Position numbers and translations under genes: made by a program
Assembly (NCBI GenBank): GCA_017979445.1
Contig: JADQWC010000643.1
Location: 1-64,000, forward strand
Length of the DNA stretch: 64,000 nt
Source of the DNA: Akebia trifoliata
Lineage: Eukaryota > Streptophyta > Magnoliopsida > Ranunculales > Lardizabalaceae
Reading direction: 5' to 3'
Part shown: one piece after another, positions 36,389 through 48,239 of the stretch
Position numbering within the stretch: the first letter of the stretch is position 1
Layout: the number at the start of each line of letters is the position of its first letter
Notes under the pieces: model-generated
Told to the model about the DNA's origin: nothing
Databases searched by the model: none
The model's input: the letters and a program-made list of their open reading frames with translations, nothing else

Positions 36389-36859
36389 CGTAGACACCCC
36401 ATTTTTGCATCCGCCTGACTTGGCAATCCGTTATCCGGTTGCTGTGGATTCCTAATGATGAGCGTAAAGAACTCGAAAGCTTGTGAAAAGCATCCTTCTA
36501 ATTTTCCCTATCTTCTAATACTATTCTCTTTTTTTTTCTTGCCACGTGACATAGAATTACACATGCTTAGGATCGCTACACTTTTCACTTGACTTAGCAA
36601 GCACGTACGCTTAGGTTCGTTACACAATTCAATGATTTAGAGACCTCGCTGCACTAGGAAAATATTACCCCGAGAGTTAGAAATAATCACGTTGGGACTG
36701 AAAAAAATCTTACGCCAAAATTTGTAAAAATCAACAAAATGACGAAAATACCCCTCATGAATTTTGGACCTAAGAAATGTCTCAAAAGTATCTTCATTGC
36801 ACTCATAATGGGATTTCGAGTCTAACGGGACCCAAATCAATGAAATCAAAGAAATTTAC

Positions 36860-37350
36860 AAAAAAATCATAAAATGACTAAAACACACCTTGATGTCCAA
36901 CTTGAACATAGAGACCTTGACTCTTAGGAAAATCAAAATAAAACAACCAACTTGAAATTTTTTAAATTGAAATAAAAATTAAAATTCAAACGATCAACTT
37001 GAAAACTATAAATATATATCTAATCCAAAATTTAATCAACCCATCAACATTTAAATCCAATCGATCAACCAATAAAAAACTGAAATCGACCAATCAACAT
37101 ACAAATTAAAATTCGATCAATCAATCAAATTTAAATTAAATCCGATCAACCAATTAACATTGAAATTAAAATTCAATCGATTAATCAAATTGAATATAAA
37201 ATTCAATCGACCAATCAATGTTCAAATCAAAACATAATCAATCAATCAAGATCAAAAAGTGAAACACAATTAACCCATCAAATCAAAATCAAACCAAAAT
37301 TAAAAATTAAAAAATTAATCAATCAATCATAATCAAAAATCAAAATTAAT
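36860..37350 (+). repeat. Degenerate short-unit repeat in solo LTR
   Basis: Motifs such as 'aatcgaccaatcaac' and 'aaattaaaattc' alternate about ten times with variable spacing. It occupies the U3 part of the LTR. The element C LTR has an analogous but different array at 44080-44240. Confidence 0.7.
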
Positions 37351-37462
37351 CGATAATGATCCACCAACGTGCCACGGGTTGTGAAGCACGGGATCATGGT
37401 CCCTTTCCTTCTAAACTCAAATAGAGAGAGAAAGTTGCTAAAAAGAAAATCTAGAAAACATC

Positions 37463-37469
37463 TATAAAA
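37463..37469 (+). promoter_or_regulatory. TATA box in 3.65-kb solo LTR
   Basis: TATAAAA followed 30-40 bp downstream by 'tctctagggag' and CT-rich leader sequence. Confidence 0.55.
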
Positions 37470-38689
37470 GGCCTCTCGTTTTCTCTAGGGAGAGGGGGCT
37501 GACATTCTTGAAAAAGGAAGAGAGGTCTACCATTTTTTGGACGGCCAAGGGGGCCCCTTCTCCTCAACTTCTATTTTACAAACAACAAGAAGATGAGATA
37601 TATGAGAAATGTAGGAAGAGAAAGATGAAGTATAGAAGAATAAGGAACTCACCTCCCTTTTCAATCATTATAGTAGCCCCAATCATATTTTTCCTTCTCC
37701 TTTTGACGCCCCATTATAGCAGTCACTAACCTTTTTTCTCCCTTTTATCAACCATTAGCGCATCAGCTATTCTCTTCTCCTTTTCAATCTGCAGTAGCAC
37801 CAAATCTAGTGACACCATTAGAACCAGCTCCCTACCTTCACATTCTCTTCTTCTTCCTAACCCCTCTTCAGCCCAAAACGCCCTCCATCAACAACCTCCA
37901 TTACAACACCTTCAATCCCAAATGCCCTCCATTAGCAGCCTTCATTACAGCACCTTCAGCCCCACTTCTATCATCTACAGAAACGCAACCCAAACTCACA
38001 CTCTTATCTCACCCATCTCTTCTTCAAGCCAACCGAGCACTCACCTTCTTTATCTTCTTCCAACGTCTTCAAGATCCACTGCCCATCTTCTTTTATTGTC
38101 CCAATCAACAACCATATCCATCTCTCTCCCTGTTTAATATCCAACAGCCCATAAACCCAGCCTCTAAGTTCCTTCTTCTTCTTGTCTATCCATAGTCGAG
38201 ATCAGTATCACTTTCCTTTTCATCACCTCTACACATAACTCAATAGAAAATTGAAACCCTCTCACTCCCTCTTACACTCATAAGTCCAACTGCCCAAGAC
38301 GACGTTCACACGTTCTTCTTCACAAGTTTTCATCGGATCAAGCTAAAGGAATCCCAACAACCACATTCATTTGTATCGCGTATTCAATCTATGTTTTTCT
38401 TTAGTTGAACTTCCTCAAAAGCAATTGAGTATTCCTAAAGGAACACATTGCAACCACCCATCCGGTAATAGAGGTAAGTTGGATTTTATTTTGTTTATCT
38501 TCTTATTATGATTTCTCTTTTTTTTCTCATTTTTATTTCACGGATGATCATCCAACCTTCATTACCATGTTTCTAACATCTACCATGAACCCTATATCTT
38601 TTTTGGATTAAAAAAAAATTGCATTTACGTGTGAATGGTTGACTCATTGAATTTTTGTGCACATAGGGAGTAAAGTTATTTTTTGAATG

Positions 38690-39110
38690 GGTGTGAGTCA
38701 ACTCACTATTTTGGGGAATGTATCTAACGGAACATTGAGATTTCATGTGATCAACAAGTTGACTCACTGATTTTTATGTACATGAAAATCTCAAAATCGA
38801 TTTTTTTTAATTGACACGTGAGTCAACTCACTAATTTGCGTGTGCATAGGAATTTCAAAATCAATTTTTTAACAAAATTGACACGTGAGTCATCTCACTA
38901 ATTTGTGTGTGCATAGGAATTTCAAAATCGATTTTTTAATAAAATTGACAAGTGAGTCAACTCATTGATCTATGTGTGCATAGGAATTTCAAAATCAATT
39001 TTCTATTAAAATTGATATGCGAATCTACTCACTGAATTTTGGGTAGATTGGAAGTTTAAAGTCAAATTGTCTCAATAAGAAGGGCGTGAGTCGACTCAAT
39101 AATTCTTGTG
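38690..39110 (+). repeat. Tandem repeat, unit about 67 bp, four clear plus two weak copies
   Basis: Units share 'ttgacacgtgagtcaactca' and 'gcataggaatttcaaaatc'. Clear copies start near 38812, 38878, 38945 and 39012; weaker ones flank them. Each contains the hyphenated palindrome gagt(c/t)-aactc. Confidence 0.8.
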
Positions 39111-40034
39111 TATATGGGAATTAATTCATCAATCAATTTATCAACATTTGCCACGTGTCCTTTTGTTTACATATTGTTTTGCATATATGTGTGAATGGTT
39201 GGTTCGCTAATTTACCTCATATCCCTAATGTTTTGATGTTAAAATTTTACAAACGTGGGTTGTTGATTCATTGATTTGTTGATTTACCATTTGTTCGTAA
39301 TTTAAAATTTTTCATGTTCACAATTCTCATTTTCGCAATATTCAGTTTTGGAACGTTCTAAATTTGAAATTTTGTAACTTTTAAATTTGGGGAATTTTAT
39401 AATCATAATTTTCTACTTCGTAAAATTCACATTTGCCAATTTCTAATTTGAAAATTCATCATTTTCATGATTTTCTGATTTGGATAATTTCGTATTTTCA
39501 ATTTAAAAATCTCATAAAGTGCCGATTTAGAAGTTCCAATTCATAACTTTCCAATTTAGAAAATTTTTGCAAATTCCCATTTTAGTCGATTCGGAAAATC
39601 TTTGTACATAAGGATTTGTGATTGAATATTGCCACGTGAATTTTGGAGCATAAGCTAGAATTAAGGCTTTTTCAAATATTTCTCGTTTTGTGCAGAATTC
39701 AAGAAATCATATAATATTTAAGAGAATATTTGCCATAAGATTCGTGTAACACATCCGATATAAATTGATGGTGATAGGACCCTAACTTGACTTTAGTCTC
39801 TGTCCGTTGACTGAAGATAGTTTTCGATCATAGTTGAGACCGATCATCTTGATCGGGTGGGTTTGGTGCCTAATCCATTTCGAAACCTATAACCTGACCC
39901 CTTGTCCATTTCTCTTACTCGTGAATCAGCTCGATCCATTTTGGAGTTATCTATGGTTCCTATACCTAAACTAGGTGGCGACTCCCTATTCCTTAAAAAT
40001 CCCCAATTTACCAATCGGACCCTTATTTGCTATT

Positions 40035-40951
40035 AGTGGAAAAAGGGTCGAAGTGATTTTAAGTAGCTTCATAAGTTCCATGTTAAAGTTGTCATTTTTT
40101 CTTTTTATATACATATAAAGAGATGTCAATTGAAATATTTTAACTATGAAACAATTCAAGAGTTATTGAATTATACAACTTACTGTTGTATAATAAAGTA
40201 GCCCACTCAACATTTCAAAAAGAAAGAGTTATGTTGTATACTGGTGTCAATCGAAATATTTTAATTATGAAGCAATTGAAGAATTATTATGTTATACAAC
40301 TTACTATTATATAATAAAGTACCTCTTTCAACATTTCAAAAGAAAGAGTTCTATTGAACTCTTATCTAGTTTTATTTGCCAAAAAAATGGGTTTTAAGCC
40401 ATTATAGAAAGAAAAAAAACATTGTAAATGGGAAAAGGTTCGACCATGGAACCCTCCAATCAAGATCAAGAAGAGGATCGGCCATGGAACCCTTAAATCG
40501 AGATCAATTAGAGGATTTCATCAATGTACTCTTTTTGCAAGATTAATAGAGGGTTTGGCTTAACCTTAGATCAAGATGATTTGATCAACGAGAGGTGGAG
40601 CATCGAGTCTATCAAAATGGTGGCCTCACAAATTCAATTCTAGTCGGTATTAACTATCCATCTTCTTTTTCGCCATCTTATTTTAAGTGAAGACCAATCT
40701 CCCCAAACTCTAAATAAGGGTAAGATTACAGTCAAGAAAACCCTCAAAATATCGAGTCAACTCGGCAAGTCGTGTCAAAAGGTAAAAAAATTGACTCTCT
40801 ATGAGTCTTATGCTTGTTCTTGATCTCTTAAATGGTTTTCTTTTGGATTAGAAAACATGTATTGAATCAGATCTGATTTCTCTTTTAAGGTCAGTAATAT
40901 TCTAAGTTTTAAGGTGTTCACTTCATCCATTCATCAAAGCACGATTCATAT
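40035..40951 (-). other. Copia element G leader, right part
   Basis: Contains a direct duplication of about 121 bp (40125-40245 and 40246-40366; landmark 'caatt/cgaaatatttta'). Otherwise no gene seen. Confidence 0.5.
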
Positions 40952-40966
40952 GGCTTTAATACCAAT
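40952..40966 (-). other. Copia primer binding site
   Basis: The minus strand reads ttggtattaaagcc, close to the TGGTATCAGAGC complementary to initiator tRNA-Met used by most plant copia elements. It lies five bases from the LTR end. Confidence 0.7.
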
Positions 40967-40970
40967 ATCA

Positions 40971-41231
40971 TGAATTTAGGGAGCGTACTTGTTAAACGTA
41001 GTGGGGATCCAAACCTAGAGTCATATCACGTTGGGTCAATCGTCAGAGATTAGAAAATCCAAATAATCATTGCATCGATCCTACTAAAGCAGTCACGATG
41101 ACTCCACGCCTTAAACCCTAGGTCTTAGATAGAAACCCAGAAACTTGCAAAGCTTAGAGATGAGAGGGAATAGAGAGAATTTCTAATTTTTGTTATGTAC
41201 GTGATTTACTCCAATTTATAGGGATAAATAG
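40971..41231 (-). repeat. LTR remnant of copia element G
   Basis: The minus strand ends ...ctccctaaattca just before the primer site. The 5' part of the LTR is missing, cut at 41232 by the end of element D. Confidence 0.55.
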
Positions 41232-43182
41232 TGTACACATGAGATGTTTGCCATGAACCTCAATGCTACATTATTTGGAGTCGTCACCATTCTTTTTCAT
41301 GGTCTTGTAGTGACTCTAATGTATTGAAAATGACAAAGTCTACCTAAGATCTAGGTAAGGAGGTCCGGTTAGAGGATGGGAAAGGTGTTAGACACCCCAT
41401 CCTCTCCACAAAAGGTGGTTACCTTGCTTGGCCATTTAAAAAAAAGCTTAAAAACATAGATAGAAAATGCATGAAGATGCATGTGAAGGTGGTATGTGCA
41501 TAGAGTGAAAATATCCCCTTAGAGAAGGGTTTTGATTTCAATGTGAACTTAGGGACATCCTATGGAGAAGGATGACCCATGTAGTCACATTATTATTATG
41601 GATATAAATGTAGGTTTGAGCTTTAGAGAGACTCCATGATGGAGTTCCCTTTAGGTCATAACCTTAATGCATGTATGTATGGCTAGAAACTTAGTGTTTC
41701 ACCCCATCAAGAGGGTGACACATTTCTTCAGCATTGCCATGCATAGGTGAATGTGTGCAATGTGTACAACATGATGCATGAGTTTATGGTAAAGGAGGCT
41801 TCAACCCCCATCCTTTCTATCAAACCTTAGTCCAATCTACCGGTGATGGGAGAGGGTATTCATTACATCCTAAGATTTCTAGAAAGAAAAATGAGAGGGA
41901 TAGAAGAAGAAGATGCAAACTTTAAAATAAATAAACTATATCTTAAACTCTACCTTGTCCCTTAATGAACTTGAACCTTGAAAAATAGACTTGAGAGTTG
42001 AGTGAGTTGAATTTTAGAAGATGAGAGAATGAGTAGGAATTTTGGTAGAGTTTTAGGTTGAGAGACGGGGGCTTGAGAGCATGAATTGTACTTAAAAAAT
42101 GAGGGTATTTATAGAGTTTTTGGATAACTTTTGGGGATAAAGTGGTTCAACCCTAAAATAATGGGAATGAACATAAGGTTTAAGTTATTTCTTTTTGGAT
42201 TTTTCATTTGTATGAGGACAAAGATGACATTTGTGAAGAAATCCTAAAAGTATTTTTTGATCTTTGATTTTTAGGTAAATAGAGGTGAGAAAACAAAAAG
42301 TACTTTTAGGAGGGTGAATAGGGGAGTGACATGTGTAAAGGTGGAGTGGTAGGTGAAAAGTAGACCTTGGCTCATTTGTAAATAACTCATAAAGCAAGGG
42401 TGGATGTATGTTTTTGAAATGGACTAATGGGAGAGCAAAAGTACTTTTGGGACGGTGAGTAGAAGAATGACATGTGTAAAGGTGAAGTGGTAGGTGAAAA
42501 GTAGATCTTGATTCATTTGTAAATAACTTATAAAGCAAGGGTGAAAGTATAATTTTGAAATGAACTAATGGGAGAACTCCATGCATGTACTTGAATATTC
42601 CCACCTTTTGAGAGTATGATTGAAAGTTCTCTCAACTTTATGAATTATTACCAAAGACCAAAGTATCTTTTTGGTTTAACTACACATTTTGATAAGGACA
42701 TTCTTGAGTTTTCACAAAGGGGAGTTGAATCTCCAATTAGATAATGCATTGAGTGTTGAAGAATTATGGGAGATCAACATGTGTTACCTTCTAAAGGGAT
42801 GTGAGAGAATGGGCTTAGAGTGGGCTTGGTATTGGGCTTAGGGAATGGGCTTGGTATGGGGCTTAGAGAATGGACTTGAATTTTAGGTTAAAAGGTGGAC
42901 TTTATCTTGGGCTTAGATTTGGTTAGGAAGTGGACTATGATCAAGGTATGGGTAATGGATCGGTTAATGGGGAAGGGATATGGATCATTATTTATTCATG
43001 ATAGGGGGTAGGAAATTATAGTGGATTAGGGACAAGGTTGAGCATACAAAATGATGCATGTATGCATGAAAATGATGCCAAGTGGCAATGCTGGTCCGTC
43101 AAAAATATTGAGTTCTAAATCGAAATCAATTCGAGAAAATTTGGATTTTTCTAACGGGTTCGTGCAAATTGAGGTGTCTACA
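41232..43182 (-). repeat. 3' LTR of element D
   Basis: The minus strand starts tgtagacacctcaatttgc (43182) and ends near ...catgtgtaca (41232), 1.95 kb. The internal landmarks 'ggtgtctaacacctttcc' and 'tggtg(g/a)cgactcc' match the other LTRs. TATAAATA is at 42106-42113 (minus). A 120-bp segment around 'gggagagcaaaagtactttt' is duplicated at about 42290-42410 and 42430-42545. Confidence 0.8.
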
Positions 43183-43197
43183 GCTGTCCCTCTTTGT
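43183..43197 (-). other. Polypurine tract of element D
   Basis: The minus strand acaaagagggacagc ends directly at the LTR start. This shows that 41232-43182 is the 3' LTR of a minus-strand element, and ties it to the pol genes on the far side of element C. Confidence 0.75.
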
Positions 43198-43293
43198 AGG
43201 AATTGCTTGCAAAGAACTGCCAAGAATAAATTAGACCCTTTATTTGCACGAATCTGAAATAATTTATTGCATGATGATTAAAAACGTCAAATG

Positions 43294-43298
43294 GATTG
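43294..43298. other. Target site duplication of element C, left copy
   Basis: gattg; the identical pentamer is at 55661-55665. Confidence 0.9.
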
Positions 43299-45040
43299 TG
43301 TAGACACCCCATTTTTGCATCCGCCTGATTAATCAACTCGTCAACCCGATCGCAAGGATTCCCAATGATGGATGTGTATTTCATTGCTTTACTTTGTTAC
43401 CAGATTTGTTTCAGAAATCCAGATGAGGTATCTCGAATTGACAAAACCTTAGAAACCACGCTACGCTAGGAAAGTACGACCCTAGAAACATAGAAATCAT
43501 CATCTTGCAGACCAAAAAGAAACTTCACGATAAAAATCACTAAAAAATTACCAAATTACCAAAATACCCCTAACCTCAAAACAACCCTAGAGCCTACGTT
43601 ACGCTTAGGAAAACTCTCTCGAACACATAAAATAACAAATCGGAACCAAATAAATCATTTCACCAATTTTAACAAAATTTGACAAAATTACGAAAATGCC
43701 CCTCATAAAGTTCACAATCATTTCACATAAAAATATTCATAAATGACACAAACCAACATTCTCATTGAATTCCTTACGAAAAACCGATTCTAAAACATCC
43801 TAGAACATTAAAAATCGACTTAAAACGTGAAAAGTCCTCTTCGGGGTCAAAACGGTAATTTCACATTTTTCATGATAAAAAATTCCGAAATTAATAAATA
43901 AAATATTAAATAATTAAATTTAAACATTAATGAAATTAATTTAAAATTTTGAACCTAAAAAATCGATTAATCAGACTCTCAGGCAAAATTGTTGAGGGTT
44001 CGTGGGATATTTCTTTAAGGACCCCTCCATTTGGGGGTCCAAAGAATTAAAGAAATAATGGAAGGGGGTTCTCCAAAATTTAAAGTCAATCAAGCAAGAC
44101 TGTAGTCAAAGTATTAAAGTCAATCAAGTGAGACTAAAGTCAAAATTAAAGTCAATTAAGCAAGACTGAAGTCAAAATATTAAAAGTCAATCAATTAAGA
44201 CTAAAGTCAAAACATTAAAAGTCAATCAAATAAGACCAAAAGTCATAATAGAATTCTAATTAAATAATAACTCTATCTAATAGAGTTCTAACTTAAAAAC
44301 AATTCTACCTAAAACAATTCTAATTAAAACACAATTCTACCTAAAACAATTTTAACTAAAACACAACTCTAATTAAAAGATCTCTAATTAACCACTAACT
44401 CTATCCAAATCAACCTTAAAAAAATTCTATAAATAGAGGTGCTCACACCCTATTTTCGTATCAAATTATAAACCTTAAGAGAAGTAGGTCTAGAAGCTCC
44501 CCTAGCCCCCTATAAACCCTAGTTTTGGAGCCCCAACTCCTTAACTAACATCCCTCCTTCAATTTTAGTCTAGAAAACACCCAAAAGCCTTCTAAAAACA
44601 CCCCCAAATCCACAACGAACTTGAAGAGTTCAGATTCAAAAACAAGGAGATACCTTGCCTCGGAGATCCGAAGTCAAATCCGAAAACAGAACGAAGCAAG
44701 GGAGCACGGTACAAGAAGCTCTTTTTGTCAGATCTGAGGGAACCAAATCCTTGCCATCGGAAAGGTAAATTTTTATTTTTATTTATTTTTTTATCTAGGT
44801 TTTAGCAATGTAATTTACTTGGGACTTTAGTAGAGACCGGCTTTGGCCGGGCGGGGTTGGTGCCTAACACCTTCCAACCCCGTAACTTGATCCCCGAATT
44901 CAGATTTTTTATGGTAGATTAGTTCTTTTTATCCATGTTAGAGTCAGTATGGTTCCTAGACCACAATAACTAGGTGGCGACTCCCAAACCTCAAGGGTCA
45001 AAAGCGGATCCGCGCACCCAGCGGATTGAGGGCGCTTTCA
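43299..45040 (+). repeat. 5' LTR of element C
   Basis: It begins tgtagacaccccatttttgc and ends ggcgctttca. It contains short repeats built on 'aaagtcaatcaag..agact' (44080-44240), a TATA box (44428-44435) and the 'ggttggtgcctaacacctt' R/U5 landmark. Confidence 0.95.
44428..44435 (+). promoter_or_regulatory. TATA box in 5' LTR of element C
   Basis: TATAAATA followed by 'gaggtgctcacaccc'; the 3' LTR copy is at 55047-55054. Confidence 0.6.
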
Positions 45041-45041
45041 G

Positions 45042-45060
45042 TGGCGACTCCGCTGGGGAC
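45042..45060 (+). other. Primer binding site of element C
   Basis: tggcgactccgctggggac starts one base after the LTR. The same motif, slightly changed, follows the LTRs of elements A and E. I recall this type of site in Ogre-like elements as matching tRNA-Arg; the tRNA identity should be treated as provisional. Confidence 0.75.
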
Positions 45061-48000
45061 ATTGAGGATCAAACTTGAAAAACCCCGAGTATGGGAACAT
45101 TGCCAATGACCCAGTTTTTGTTTGATTCTATTTAATTTCTAGTTAGTTAGTTTTTTATTGTTCGTTTATCATTTTTTTATTTTATTGGTGGGTTTAACCA
45201 TTAATTTCGGTTCAACTTTGAATACGTTATTCTAGCATATTATTAATTTCATGTAATTCAATCGAGAATCGCTTGGGGTGGCTTTAAATAATACCAAGTT
45301 TCTACGGATACTTTGTTGAGGGTGGAATAACGATCGTTGAGGATGAAATAATGAAACAAAGGATTCTTCTTACTTTTTATTTTAAGGTATGGCGATTCAT
45401 TGGTGATGACAAAAGATTTTAAAAAAAAAAGAGAAACAACGTTCGATATATAACTTGATTGTAGATGGTTGTTTTTCATTTTTTATTAGATGTTTTATAG
45501 ACAAGAGATGCTGCCTTTTGACAGCACATATTATTTTCTTTTAAAAAAAAAAAAAAAAAAAATTCTGCCAACAGCAGCCTCCATTGGTGTGCCCCAAGTA
45601 TAAAGCGAAGTGAGGTTTTGAATTCAACGATTTGCAATGGGGTGCCATAAGCGAAAATTCCCTTTTAGTTCGAACATCTTAATTAGCTTATAAGAGACCT
45701 TCTTCCCCATTCAATCTTCTCTGTCTCGACAGAGACTTGAGAACGCTTCTCCTCTGCCCAGCCCGTGCTCCAATTTGTGGATCTCGAGTGATCGAGATAT
45801 CAATCGATCAAGCTCGCCTCTACCTCTCAATCGAGCAAATAAACTATGGAAACGATGGAACAAAAGGCAAGTAGATGACACGATCTGCTACGTAAGATGA
45901 ATAGCTCGATTAAGATCAATCCTCACTTGCCTAAACTCGGTTTTGAGCATCATCTCTACGTTTCTATTCAATATAATATCAGTTTATCTCTTTATTTCGA
46001 TGGCTATTTTTTTTAGTTAGCCGTTCTTGTAAGATCGTTGCGTTTGATCTCAAGTTCGAACATGAAGAGATCGGTTGAAGCGTGGTTCTTCACCCTATTT
46101 CTTTTAAATAGAAGATTAAAATCATTAGCAGGAGGTTCATAGAGATTTTCTTCGTCTTAGCAAACTGAAATGGCGAACAATTCGTCGAAAAATCCCATGT
46201 TATAGGCTGATCTCGACGATTAGCCTGCTGTTATAGGCTGATCTCGACGATTAACCTTCTGATCTCGACGATTAACCTGCTGATCTCGACGATTAAGTTG
46301 CTGTTATAGGTTGATCTTGACGTTGAGCTCGACGTTGAGTTGCTATTGAGCTCGACGTTAGCCTGTTGTTTTAAAACAGCAAGGCCGATCTCGACATGTG
46401 CTGGATGAGTTCGATTATCGGCAGCGACATCTATTCGGTTTCCCAAAATTATCTTGGTTTTTTTTAAGATCAATTTATTTTCTAAAAAAAGGGGGAAATT
46501 AATTTGTTTCACAAAAAGGAAAATCAAAATAAAAAAAATAAAGAGTAGAAAGTTTTTTTAAAAAAAAGGAAGTTTAAAAAAAAATAATGAAATCAAAATT
46601 TTTAAATGTTGCTAATGGCGACATATGCTCAAGTTGTTTTGTTTTTTGAATTTCCTTGATTGGGCTCAATTTATTTATTTTTTTTTTAAATAAAAAATTA
46701 AAAAAAATGATGAACAAAACCATCCTCTTTATTTCATTGATCATTATTATACCCTTAATTCGAAATTCTTAGAAATTTTGAATTATTTTTGGTCGCCCCA
46801 AAATAATCTTGATTGGACTATATAAACTTAGGTGAGACTTGGAATCATGAGCTTATTTCCATGGTTCGGACCATATTATTAATTCATGATAATTGCCTAT
46901 TTAATATGCTATAGTGTCATTGGGAATGCATGTTTGATGTTGGTCATAATGTTGATCATGATTAAATGTTTATGTGATTGGAATGGTGCTTATATCCATA
47001 TAATTCATGTTGTGATGGTATGATCAGGCCCATGGGCCCATTTGTTTGAAAAAGCCCCGGGCACACCCCACCCTGTTTTGCACACACCACATGCACGTTT
47101 ACTGTTTTGAGCACTTACACGTCCCATTTAGCCAACGTGGCACTAGTGCGTGGCCCGATCTCTTCGGAGATGCGACGTCATTCATGAAACCCACAACTCC
47201 AGTCACGTACCTTAGGGTATATCAAACTGGGGGCATTAATACCGTCTGATCAGGTGATTCTGAGAGATATATTGATGCACCCAGGCTGGAGTGACCTGAG
47301 CCTTTGTCCTATTGTAAGCCACATAGTCACATCTCCCGATTGCCAACGTAGTACTAGTACGTGGTCGGTCCCCTCGTGGGATGCCAAACTATTTATGAAA
47401 GCTACAACTCTTGACTCGTACCCGTAGGTATAAAAGGTAATCTAAGTATATCAATTGCACTTCTTGGTCAAAACCGGTGCCTAAGCAAGATCTTGCCGCG
47501 CTGTACCCTACTGTACAAGGGGGATAGACTACGTCTATTCTAGACGAGAGGTATTTAAGTGGGCCCTTGCTCAGCATTGTGCGCCACCTCTCAACTGGAG
47601 ATCAAACTGGCTGTTTTTGGCTTTAGAGAAGTGAATTGAGGTTTTAGATTATCATTTATACGGAATATCAAACCAAGTCACCACGTATCGAAAGGTATAT
47701 AGGTGTGCTTGGGCAAGGGTGGCCAGATAAAAATGCATTGCACGTAGTAAGCCTAGAGTCTAGAAACCTTCCCCATAGGTCACGACTCGAACTTATCGTG
47801 GGTGTTCCCGGGTTGTTCATTGAATGAATGCCTGTTGTTGGATGAATGTTTGTGAGTGATATAAATGTTGAGATCAAAGTGTATGATTGTCCTCAAGGAT
47901 CAAAAATTTATTTTCGAAAATTAAAATAGGTGCACCGATCCAATAAAAAAATCCATTCTTTTACAACAATGACCCAGTCCATCCCGATCCAACAATCATG

Positions 48001-48239
48001 ATGGACCGGGCCATTTAAATCAAAATGGAAATCGAGTTATCAAAGAAGAAAAAGAAAATATTTTTCGAAAAAGATTATTTTCCAAAAGAAGTGTCCTTTA
48101 GAAGAAACATTTTCCAGAAAATATATTTTCTAGAAAATATTTTCCATAAGAATAAGATTTTTCAAAAGAAAATAAGTTGATCTTTTACATGGATCATTCA
48201 TTAGAAGAGTACTAAAATACCCTTTTGTGTCAAACCAGG
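45061..48239 (+). other. 5' leader of element C
   Basis: Long non-coding leader. A short tandem repeat of about 21 bp ('ctgatctcgacgattaacct') is at 46205-46350. The segment 47020-47830 is conserved in A and B. Inside it, 47133-47235 and 47342-47435 are diverged direct repeats of each other (landmarks 'ccaacgt.g.actagt.cgtgg' and 'aca(a/c)ctc..gactcg/cacgta'). ORF1 begins just after 'caaaccag|g', which has the form of a 3' splice site. Confidence 0.6.

Larger units (their letters stand above)
36389..40034 (+). mobile_element. 3.65-kb solo LTR of a Tat/Ogre-like element
   Basis: It starts (c)gtagacaccccatttttgc, like the element C LTR, and near its right end has the 'ggtgcctaa' and 'aactaggtggcgactcc' U5 landmarks. 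Perfect flanking pentamers AGTGG (36384-36388 and 40035-40039) define both ends. The terminal dinucleotides are no longer TG...CA. TATAAAA is at 37463-37469 and is followed by a pyrimidine-rich transcribed region. Very long LTRs are typical of Ogre elements. No internal region is present. Confidence 0.8.
33400..41231 (-). mobile_element. Element G: truncated Ty1/copia retrotransposon
   Basis: Read leftward: LTR remnant (41231-40971), initiator-Met-type primer site (40966-40952), leader, a nested solo LTR (36389-40034), gag from ATG at 35678, zinc knuckle (34908-34865) and integrase (34309-33684). It is cut before reverse transcriptase, close to element B. The right side of its LTR is cut by element D at 41232. 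All coding parts carry stops. Confidence 0.75.

Noticed and set aside
37809..38195. 128-residue open frame in the 3.65-kb LTR
   Set aside because: Pyrimidine-rich transcribed leader of an LTR; composition explains the open frame.
42185..42604. 139-residue minus-strand open frame in D's LTR
   Set aside because: Lies in the LTR and reflects a duplicated 120-bp segment; no known domain.
45061..47020. Host gene 5' region inside element C
   Set aside because: CT-rich and TCGATCG motifs look promoter-like, but the stretch lies between a primer binding site and the conserved leader, so it is element leader.
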